The position numbers and the translations under genes are program-made. DNA of 12,187 bases from Paraglomus occultum (taxonomy: Eukaryota; Glomeromycota; Glomeromycetes; Paraglomerales; Paraglomeraceae): assembly GCA_910592205.1 (NCBI GenBank), contig CAJVPJ010001114.1, positions 1-12,187 on the forward strand, written 5' to 3'. The notes under the pieces were generated by a model that did no database searches, was not told the DNA's origin, and was given only the letters and a program-made list of their open reading frames with translations. Below are positions 1 to 12,187 of the stretch, one piece after another. Positions within the stretch are counted from its first letter, which is position 1; every line of letters starts with the position of its first letter.

Positions 1-76
1 AAAGGGAAAGTAACCCTTGCTTCGGTATAACAAAAATTCGTTATAACGCATTTCGTTATAACGGGGTCCGACTGTA
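1..76. mobile_element. Terminal segment of a Tigger/pogo-like DNA transposon, cut by the window's left edge
   Basis: Read on the minus strand from 76, the sequence is TA, then CAGTCGGACCCCG, then three spaced copies or variants of a CGTTATAACGAA unit. Seen directly: the repeated palindromic TTCGTTATAACG units and a junction at 74 followed by TA at 75-76. Established: Tc1/mariner-superfamily elements of the pogo/Tigger type insert at TA, and many have terminal inverted repeats starting CAGT and rich in TATAACGAA units. Inference: this is one end, with the body lying left of position 1. No coding sequence of the element is visible, so transposase content and completeness cannot be judged. Confidence 0.6.
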
Positions 77-138
77 TGTTTAGCACCCCGACTTATAATT
101 AAAGATTTCCTAAATTAGCACGATAAATATTGACACAT

Positions 139-186
139 AACAAAGTTCGGTATTATTATGACGAACTTCGTATAGCATTACTGTAT
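139..186. repeat. Possible decayed copy of the Tigger-like terminal repeat
   Basis: The stretch has the same order of words as bases 20-76: TTCGGTAT, a gap, ACGAACTTCGTATA, then ACTGTA. It is clearly diverged. It could be an older insertion end of the same family lying beside the fresher one, or a chance likeness in AT-rich DNA. Confidence 0.3.
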
Positions 187-364
187 ATATACATATATTT
201 GAACAACATATTAAACTCATGTAATAAAAGTGTCTAATTTTCACCCATTCAAGCTGCAATCATTGTTTCGGATCAAAAAAGTATGTACAGACACGTTTAG
301 AGGATTTTAATGGGAAAATAAAGATATGCACGTGATTATATATAAAACTTCATGGAGATAGAAG

Positions 365-412
365 TTCGCTTTAACAAAGTCTTTGGCGGAACGGAGACCT
401 TTATTAAAGCGT
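365..412. repeat. Decayed internal/terminal fragment of the same Tigger-like family
   Basis: An 11-base word, GGCGGAACGGA (385-395), also occurs on the opposite strand at 9919-9929 inside the miniature element at 9900-9992. In both places it is flanked by degenerate TATAACGAAG-like words (GCTTTAACAAAG here). The shared word plus matching flanks argues for common descent rather than chance. No clear boundaries or target duplication are visible here. Confidence 0.4.
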
Positions 413-2002
413 GCTTTTATTATGTACATATTCACTCTTGATAAGAGTCGGATTGGCTTAACTCGGACAAATTTTATCTAGACGTTAGACTTCCATTTAA
501 TAGCAACAAAACTACACATAAAATTGTTTGTCACCAGTTTTAAATCTCTGTGCAGGTTTTTGGAGAAGATTGCAACGAGTCGCAATCTTAATGCTAACAA
601 AGACTAACGTTTTTTGCTGCCCGATCGCTTTTTAAAGCTAAGCTAACGAATTTTTTTTCCGCTGATTTGATTTTGCAATAAAGTCAAAATTGAACCGTTA
701 GTATTAGTCTTTTTCTGAGGCGAACCAAGATTGATGACCAAAACGTGAGTTTCTAATGCTGAAATAAAACCACACCTTCTTGAACGAAGATGCAAGCATA
801 ATCACGTCGTTACTCGAATGCCGATGTGAATGCAAATCGATCGTCAATGTTAGACTTTTGATGAAAACATAAATCATCCAATTTGCAGCCGTAGACACGC
901 AATAAGTTTTGTCCCCAAACCCCCCATTTTGACATTGTAATTTTGCATAACTTTGTATATAAAATAAAGTTGTCATTAGTCATTTATGTCACATAATAGG
1001 GTGTTTCCTTTTGTCTGTGGCCCCATATAACATGATAAATTTTAATAAATACATCAACAATATGGTAAATTTTCAATAATGCATGGACAAGTGACCCCTG
1101 AAATTTCTCGTGGCGCTTTTCACTTTGTCACATGCGGTAAAACGAATAAAGCAACGATCAACCTAATGTTGCAAACGCAATGACAGCATAACACACAAAT
1201 ACGGAGAAGAGGAAAAATTGCGAGAATATAAAGAAGGTTAAATACCTGATCACCAGGTCGCTTGTGTTCATGTTGCCTGAGAAAATAGAGGTGGGTTTGT
1301 TAACTCTATCGTAGATAGTCGACATACATGCATATTCTCAGTGCATACTCGGCACATGCAACCCCAGCAGCATGTATTCTGCATACGGCATTTATCCACA
1401 ATATAAAATATAATACAACATAATGCCGCATTTTAAGATTTCGTTACTGTAACCAATAGTGCAGAAGAGCGTGGAATGAACAAACAATACAATTGCAAAC
1501 ATGGTTGTTTACTAATTCCCGCCTTGGAGCGGAGATCGTTTCGAGCTGTCATCGACATGGGATGATTACCACCAGCTGTCAAAGCCCGAGTGATAGTAAT
1601 AGTAAAAAAGGGGGTGCTGACAAAGCTGTTAAGAAAGTATTTACCAAACTACTACTCCGATAACCATTCCTTATATATCCTCCCTTGCTCATGTAGGTGC
1701 AGCTAATAAAAATTTGCGACATTGTCGCCACTTCTCATGTAAATCACTCTGCTAATCAATCTAGTGATAGTTCGTCTCTCAAACAATAAAAAAAAAAAAG
1801 TCGTTTCACTCGAATAATAATATCCCACAGACAAACAAAGAACACGATTTGACACTGATCACACTCCACATTTAATAATTACAACTCCCCGGATAACTTG
1901 AGAGAAATCTCCGACCCAAAATATAAACGTATATTACATTACAAACATAATCTTCTACCATCAGCCATACAACTATATTCCCTTTACTCCTCCCAAAGAC
2001 TT
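413..2002. other. Intergenic stretch without a supportable gene; probable upstream region of the plus-strand gene
   Basis: No coding stretch with protein-like composition or recognisable similarity was found. A 90-codon minus-strand frame at 704-976 resembles no family I know and is treated as chance. GC content rises locally around 1500-1600, where the word AGCTGTCA occurs twice about 30 bases apart. A run of 12 A residues lies at 1788-1799, roughly 200 bases before the gene's first ATG, and may be part of the promoter. Nothing here identifies a specific regulator. Confidence 0.4.
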
Positions 2003-2980
2003 ATGGACCAGCCTCTTATACACGCTTCAGCTCGCAAATATTACAGACAATTTTGTCAACAAGGTGGGTGGACGCACCAAACGCACTTGCGTAACTTTAG
2101 TTTCCCTCTTCACCTCGTCTCACCATTCTTTATTCCAGTTGCCCACTATCTATCATTCTTCGGACAAAACTTCGAGCCGTACGCCGAACAAAACCAATTT
2201 GTATCTTTACTCCACACGACTAAGCCATCTTCCTCTTTAACTACTTCTAGATTTTCATCTATACTCTCTTCCTTGTCTGCGCTGTCCCTTCCTTTCTCTT
2301 CTCTTGAGCCACCATATCCATCAGATCTTAATACAGTCATTCATCTCGGAGATTCCCAAAAACGCGTCTGCAACGTTTACAAACTCACTGTCGAGGGCGA
2401 AATTTATTATGTTGCATATGTCGGACATCTATCTCGCGATCTGGAAAATGTGAAACGATTTTATTCCACGAGACCTGTTCCGCGAGAACGAAGCGTACAG
2501 CTTTATGATGGGAGCAAGAAAAATGGAAAAGATGATAACAGTTTACGCGGAAAGAGGAAAAGCAGCATGGGAGACAGGATAAAGGCTGCATATGCTGAAC
2601 AAAAGACCGAGTTAGATTATATGGATCCGTTGAAGGAGTATCTGAGTGTTACAGTGGATCACGATGGTGAAGAAGTTCTCGATGTACACGCAGAATTTGG
2701 TAAGTTTGCTGTTTACGCAAACATCATTTCAGATTGAGAGTTTTCAAACACTTGGCATCTCACTGCCCCCGCCATCTTTATTCTCTTCCCCCTATCAGAA
2801 GAGAATCCCGTGACTACGGAACCAACTTTCGAGGATGTGATGACTCTCTGGGTTGCTGTCCTAATGTGGAGCGTCCAATCAGTTGTTGATCATCAATCAT
2901 ACACGCAAACGGCTTCGCGGATCAGTGGGAAGATTTACGCGTTAATAAAACAACACGGGGTAGGGGGACTGGTGAATTAA
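2003..2980 (+). CDS. Hypothetical protein, three exons, about 267 residues
   Basis: Proposed exons are 2003-2063, 2139-2699 and 2799-2980. Function is not recognised. The start is the first ATG of the frame (2003); the frame stays open upstream to at least 1862 but without an ATG. Intron 1 (2064-2138, 75 bases, AAG|GTGGGT to TTCCAG, pyrimidine-rich end) is free of in-frame stops and a multiple of three, so retaining it would give 292 residues. Removing it joins RQFCQQ to VAHYLSFFGQ in what looks like one amphipathic helix. Intron 2 (2700-2798, 99 bases) has a perfect GTAAGT donor and a pyrimidine-rich CAG acceptor; splicing opens 59 further codons to TAA at 2978-2980. Visible parts, numbered in the spliced form: a Ser-rich stretch (about residues 44-73), a basic linker (KKNGKDDNSLRGKRK, about 155-169), an acidic segment ending EEVLDVHAEFEENP, and a hydrophobic LWVAVLMWSVQSVV segment near the C-terminus, too short for a certain membrane span. 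No signal peptide is evident. An AATAAA lies downstream at 3087-3092. Confidence 0.65.
2064..2138 (+). other. Stop-free 75-base intron (or retained coding segment) of the unknown gene
   Basis: The donor is AAG|GTGGGT and the acceptor TTTATTCCAG, preceded by CTCTTCACCTCGTCTCACC as a pyrimidine tract. Phase is preserved (phase 1) whether or not it is removed, so both spliced and unspliced messages would be translatable. I favour removal because of the tract and the continuity of the flanking helix. Confidence 0.55.
2700..2798 (+). other. Phase-1 intron of the unknown gene
   Basis: It starts GTAAGT and ends TTCTCTTCCCCCTATCAG. The unspliced frame stops at 2735-2737. Splicing joins G to AA as a Glu codon and continues 59 codons with ordinary protein composition. 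Confidence 0.75.
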
Positions 2981-3086
2981 TAATGAATGGGGGAAGATGG
3001 ATACAGGGTAAAAAGAAATATTATGTAACTATGAACATTGTCGATATGCTATACTAAAATCTTTTGTTTCTGTTTTTTCTTTTTTA

Positions 3087-3092
3087 AATAAA
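3087..3092 (+). promoter_or_regulatory. Candidate polyadenylation signal of the plus-strand gene
   Basis: AATAAA lies 107 bases after the TAA stop, within a T-rich then A-rich stretch (3061-3095). The convergent gene's stop lies only 79 bases further on, so the two transcripts probably end close together or overlap. Confidence 0.45.
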
Positions 3093-3170
3093 TTTTCCAA
3101 CATGATTTGCATAATGAGTACAATCAATAATAAATTTTGCTCTCTAATGATTAAATACTGTTATACGAAC

Positions 3171-9279
<6,109 letters not shown>

Positions 9280-9342
9280 GGCAAAAACGGATTATCGCTG
9301 GTATAATCTAATAATAATAAAGGTACCTAAATATTAGTTTTG

Positions 9343-9376
9343 CACGTGGTCTTCGCAATTGTCCTTTCATGATTGG
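9343..9376 (-). promoter_or_regulatory. Candidate proximal promoter words of TBCD (CCAAT and CACGTG)
   Basis: On the transcribed strand, CCAAT (9376-9372) lies 93-97 bases upstream of the ATG and the palindromic E-box CACGTG (9348-9343) 64-69 bases upstream. Spacing suits proximal promoter elements bound by CCAAT-binding and bHLH factors in fungi. Short words like these also occur by chance. Confidence 0.3.
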
Positions 9377-9476
9377 TAGGGGATACTGCGTATAAACTTA
9401 ATAGTCTCGTCCCGTACAAAATTATTAATCAGACATTATATTGACAGACCAAATTCTATTAATGTTATTGGTGGTT

Positions 9477-9502
9477 ATTGGAGTTATCGCTTTAACTCCA
9501 AT
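9477..9502. repeat. Inverted repeat: 10-bp perfect stem, 6-base loop
   Basis: Arms ATTGGAGTTA (9477-9486) and TAACTCCAAT (9493-9502) are exact complements around TCGCTT. Outside them, pairing continues imperfectly (AATGTTATTGG on the left, AATAATATTAAT on the right), so the folded unit may span about 9450-9530. It lies 200 bases upstream of TBCD. It could be the core of a small degenerate foldback element or a cruciform-forming site. Confidence 0.5.
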
Positions 9503-9650
9503 TAAATAATATTAATATCTTTAACCAATTGTCCGTGGTCATTGTTTCTCTGTTAAAGTAAAGATTATTTGAGCAGATCATCTATTCACCGTTGCATTAA
9601 TACTAACTTTACCGCGAAGAATTGAGTAATCAATTGCTTTTTGCTCTTTT

Positions 9651-9845
9651 TCAGGAGAACACTTCTCTGCGGGTTTTTATTTCTTTATCTTTAGTTTGAG
9701 CTTGTTGATTTACATTCCCCAAAATTCCAAGCAATGCTTTAAATTCGATCTCTTTGTTAGGGCTAATGTCCCCACCTACTTCTCGGAACAAACGGTCTTC
9801 TAATATTTCTACCGCTAGGCCAATCTTATTTCCATGTGACCCCGA
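9651..9845 (-). pseudogene. Open stretch of 64 codons without a methionine; unknown coding relic or exon
   Basis: The frame is bounded by TAG (9848-9846) and ends at TGA (9653-9651). It reads like protein: NKIGLAVEILEDRLFREVGG, then KEIEFKALLGILG, then a lysine/glutamate-rich tail. Without any ATG it cannot be a complete gene on its own. It might be an internal exon or a fragment of an unrecognised mobile-element protein. No family was recognised, and chance remains possible. Confidence 0.35.
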
Positions 9846-9899
9846 CTATTAACTAGTTGGTAAAGGTCTTAATTATTTCTCCTTTCTTTTTGTAACATA

Positions 9900-9992
9900 C
9901 ACGGATATAACGAAGTGGTCCGTTCCGCCCTTTTTCTTCGTTATAGCAGGTTTTCGTTATATCCAGGCTTCGTTATATCCAGCTTCACTGTG
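9900..9992. mobile_element. 93-bp miniature Tigger-like element flanked by TA on both sides
   Basis: TA at 9898-9899 and TA at 9993-9994 flank a unit with four TTCGTTATA-type words in opposing orientations. The right end, read inward, is CACAGTGAAGCTGGATATAACG. The left end is CACGGATATAACG, as if nine bases (AGTGAAGCT) were lost from an originally matching inverted repeat. TA target duplication and CAGTG-type ends are established for pogo/Tigger elements. With no coding capacity, this is a non-autonomous MITE-like copy. It shares GGCGGAACGGA with 385-395. Confidence 0.65.
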
Positions 9993-10008
9993 TACTTAAT
10001 AAAGAAAT

Positions 10009-10236
10009 TCAATCACCAAGTAAACTGTTGATATTTTTTGCTTTGGCTTTAGCAGTTTTATAAATGTTTAGGAACTCCGCTGCATCTTGAAGTTTAGCTT
10101 TATATAAGTTTCCCTCTCTATCATTTAATTTAGAACTTCGAATATTTTAGCAGTTTTTTCTTCCTTGAATTTTACCACCATAATAATTGGAATATGGTTT
10201 TGCTTCTCCTACTGTATTTATATCATTTTTTGAATG
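10009..10236 (-). pseudogene. Lysine-rich open frame interrupted by one stop; unknown relic
   Basis: The frame runs from after a TGA (10239-10237) to TGA (10011-10009) with a single in-frame TAA at 10149-10147. Its parts read TVGEAKPYSNYYGGKIQG before the stop and LYKAKLQDAAEFLNIYKTAK after it. The lysine/asparagine richness may simply reflect AT-rich DNA. It lies just downstream of the transposase relic on the same strand and could belong to the same element or to a different decayed gene. No family was recognised. Confidence 0.3.
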
Positions 10237-10344
10237 TCATGATTTTAATCCTTATTATATTTTAACATTAAAAGATTGAATATAAAATCTAATAGAACAA
10301 ACAAAAACTAGTAAAATAATAAAATTTGCGATTGACTGAAATAT

Positions 10345-11725
10345 TATATCTTTGAATTCATCTCTAACAAATGGGCAAGTATTATGAATAAAGATATTCT
10401 TGTCTTTTGTAATCCAAAGGAGGTAAAGTTAGAACTAAAATAGAAAAATTTTGGTAATTTGGAAACACTTGTTTTTCTGGTTTTCAATAAATTAGATTCA
10501 GTAAAAGCACTATTAGCAATCAGCTGAGCTTGACAATACCAGGTTTGGCTGCTTCGAATGCAAAACGCTGATACTTTTGCAAACCATTTAATTTCTTAAA
10601 GAAAATTTCCAACACGGAATTAAGATCTAAGTATTGAAAGCTTTTCCGTTGTCATAACGCTGGGCTTTATTTTAATCTCGCAATACTCGATTTTTTCACA
10701 ACCTCGACAATATGACCCAAACAATCTACTGTCGTCTTTCTATAGAACTTTTTAATCAGCCCGAAACTATCGTTACATTTGAATTTAGTATGTCCCGATA
10801 CCATAAAATTTAATTCCATGCTTTCGTAATAGCCGCAGATTCCTAAATATAGGTAAACTTCAATGCTTTTCGCCTTTATTCAATCGCTTAATCCCACCGA
10901 ATACCAGATAAATGTACTTTACGCGGACTAAGATAATAAATTTACTTGCCTGTTGATCGGAATGGGGAACGTGAACGTTTTGTGCCCAATCGTAACTGTA
11001 ATGAGCAGTCGTATCAATGCTACAGTAATCAACTTTATCGCATGTTCATCTACCAATTTTTTTGCCAATTTTGTAATAATTTTTTTCTAATTTAGTCTTA
11101 ACTAAATGTTCCTAGCAAATTTTTCGCTTCTTTTTCCTTACGAGCATTATACTGTAAGCCATTCAGGAAATGTTGACAAGTATTGCATAACACGTAAATC
11201 TGTATAAGGTGTTAATTGGTGCCATAACTTGCGAAACGCATCATATTTTAACAATCTCAATGTGCTATCATTTTCAGAGACCTGCAATAAATTACGATAG
11301 CCTGATCTGTAACTTGTGTCAGCTGGTAAAAGCGTAAGCGATTGCGTAATTTGATAAGCATTTTTACCCGGACTTGGTAACATAGTTTCGATAAAATTCT
11401 TTACGGCGGTAGCAACGGTTATTATTATATCAATGGTTATTATTATTTGATTTTCCAGCGCGGCACTTTTTTATATTACGTGGTTTCTGACATTCTCAAA
11501 GTGAGTGCGACCAACCCCTAACATATTAAGATACGTTTTCTGGCAAAGAGACGTATTGCGATCTCAATAATAAAAAGTTCTCTTATTAGTACGCGTTTTT
11601 TTAAGACGTCAGCTGGCAGTTATTTCTCCTCTATTCATTGCTTTCAGCTAAGCTATTAAAATATGTCTTGCTCGGGTCTAGAGAGAGCTTGAAACGCCTC
11701 ACGTAACTCGGCAAAAATCTTTTTT
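10345..11725 (-). pseudogene. Decayed DDE-type transposase-like gene with a GHTKF...FGLIKK signature
   Basis: Several frames must be combined. In order from the 5' end: FAELREAFQALSRPEQDIF (about 11715-11660); TFYY, stop, DRNTSLCQKTYLNMLG, then GVGRTHFENVRNH (about 11590-11485); AVKNFIETMLPSPGKNAYQI and AFRKLWHQLTPY (about 11412-11200); HYSYDWAQNVHVPHSDQQ (about 11015-10958); YLSPRKVHLSGI (about 10945-10905); ESMELNFMVSGHTKF then FGLIKKFYRKTTV (about 10825-10740); LEIFFKKLNGLQKYQRFAF (about 10615-10555); PPLDYKRQEYLYS and CPFVRDEFKDIIF (about 10435-10345). From memory this order matches a dispersed eukaryotic transposase-like family whose Pfam name I cannot give with certainty. Stops and frameshifts break it at many points, and the stretch between VHLSGI and GHTKF is too short, suggesting the central acidic-residue segment was deleted. 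It is non-functional. Confidence 0.7.
11417..11446. repeat. Short direct repeat, GGTTATTATTAT twice
   Basis: Two identical 12-base copies start at 11417 and 11435, 18 bases apart, at the edge of the transposase relic where reading frame is lost. They look like a small slippage duplication within the decaying gene. Confidence 0.5.
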
Positions 11726-12109
11726 TCGTAATTTTTTTTGAACAACCATCTCCAAAAAACACATTGCTTTTTCATATTCGGTGGAACCATTGTATTCATA
11801 TGGGGCAGACTGCAACAAAACCAGACACAGTGAACGTTTTATAAATGAGAGGCTGATTATGATGTGGCTGTAAAATTGACCAGGGTGATGTTTTGGAAGG
11901 TAATAATGATAAATGGTGCTCATTCATAACTTATGGACTGGTTAATTTTAATTCTTACTTTATTATACCAGAAGGTGAGGAATATAAACCATAACAGGAT
12001 TAATATAGGATTACCTCTATATATAAAAATATTAATATGAAACTAATTTACATCAAGTCCACTATGGAACCAAAGAACTACAGCACCATTAGAAGTATTT
12101 TAAAGAAAG
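11726..12109. other. Probable upstream or N-terminal part of the transposase relic; no clear gene
   Basis: A minus-strand frame at 11923-11699 ends EKAMCFLEMVVQKKLRKK next to the recognisable relic and may be its degraded N-terminal part, but I could not match it to the family. Bases 11940-12109 are AT-rich and show no coding signal. Confidence 0.3.
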
Positions 12110-12143
12110 AAGTGGAAATAACATAATTATGTTATTTCCACTT
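12110..12143. repeat. Perfect 34-bp palindrome, arms of 17 without spacer
   Basis: The left arm AAGTGGAAATAACATAA is followed immediately by its exact complement. A diverged third copy of the outer word follows at 12151-12163 (GTTATTCCCACTC). Terminal inverted repeats placed head to head, or the foldback core of a small transposon whose remainder lies beyond the right edge, would look like this. Confidence 0.75.
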
Positions 12144-12187
12144 AGTCTAGGTTATTCCCACTCAGGTATGTGTCGTGATCCAAATTT

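Noticed and set aside
704-976. Minus-strand frame of 90 codons
   Set aside because: No recognisable family, mixed composition, no splice or promoter context. Frames of this length arise by chance in such DNA.
1898-2002. Upstream extension of the unknown gene from a TTG
   Set aside because: TTG initiation is not expected for a eukaryotic nuclear gene, and a usable ATG lies at 2003.
2146-2340. Acidic minus-strand frame rich in Glu, Lys and Asp
   Set aside because: It is antisense to the Ser-rich part of the plus-strand gene; pyrimidine-rich coding DNA reads as Glu/Lys-rich on the other strand.
2777-2782. AATAAA on the minus strand as the TBCD polyadenylation signal
   Set aside because: It lies nearly 400 bases past the TBCD stop, inside the neighbour's intron. 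Possible but unsupported, so not annotated.
9305-9320. TAA-type microsatellite upstream of TBCD
   Set aside because: Only a handful of imperfect units, common in AT-rich DNA; not notable.

Overview
The window is eukaryotic nuclear DNA: AT-rich, with a gene cut by many short GT-AG introns, almost certainly from a fungus. The high AT content, 66-284 base introns and decaying DNA transposons fit an early-diverging lineage such as an arbuscular mycorrhizal (Glomeromycotina) fungus. The lineage is my inference; no ribosomal or other marker gene is present.

Layout. Bases 1-76 are the end of a Tigger/pogo-like transposon that runs out of the left edge, with weaker echoes of the same terminal pattern near 139-186 and 365-412. 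Bases 413-2000 hold no gene I can support. A three-exon plus-strand gene of unknown function (2003-2980, 267 residues if both introns are removed) faces, tail to tail and 190 bases apart, a complete 21-exon minus-strand gene (9279 down to 3171). I assembled that gene by splice phase and by residue-level similarity, recalled from memory, to tubulin-folding cofactor D (TBCD; Cin1 in budding yeast, Alp1 in fission yeast). The exons sum to 3693 bases, 1230 residues, close to the human protein's size.

The right part (about 9300-12187) is transposon debris. It holds a 10-bp-stem hairpin, two unexplained open stretches, and a 93-bp TA-flanked miniature element (9900-9992) related to the left-end transposon. 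It also holds a decayed minus-strand transposase pseudogene (about 10345-11725) of the type carrying a GHTKF...FGLIKK signature, and a perfect 34-bp palindrome (12110-12143) at the right edge.

The only assignable host function is tubulin heterodimer assembly through TBCD. Nothing links the unknown neighbour to it except convergent position. I found no RNA gene, CRISPR array or prokaryotic-style operon. The candidates for something undescribed are the unknown plus-strand gene and the palindromic right-edge repeat.
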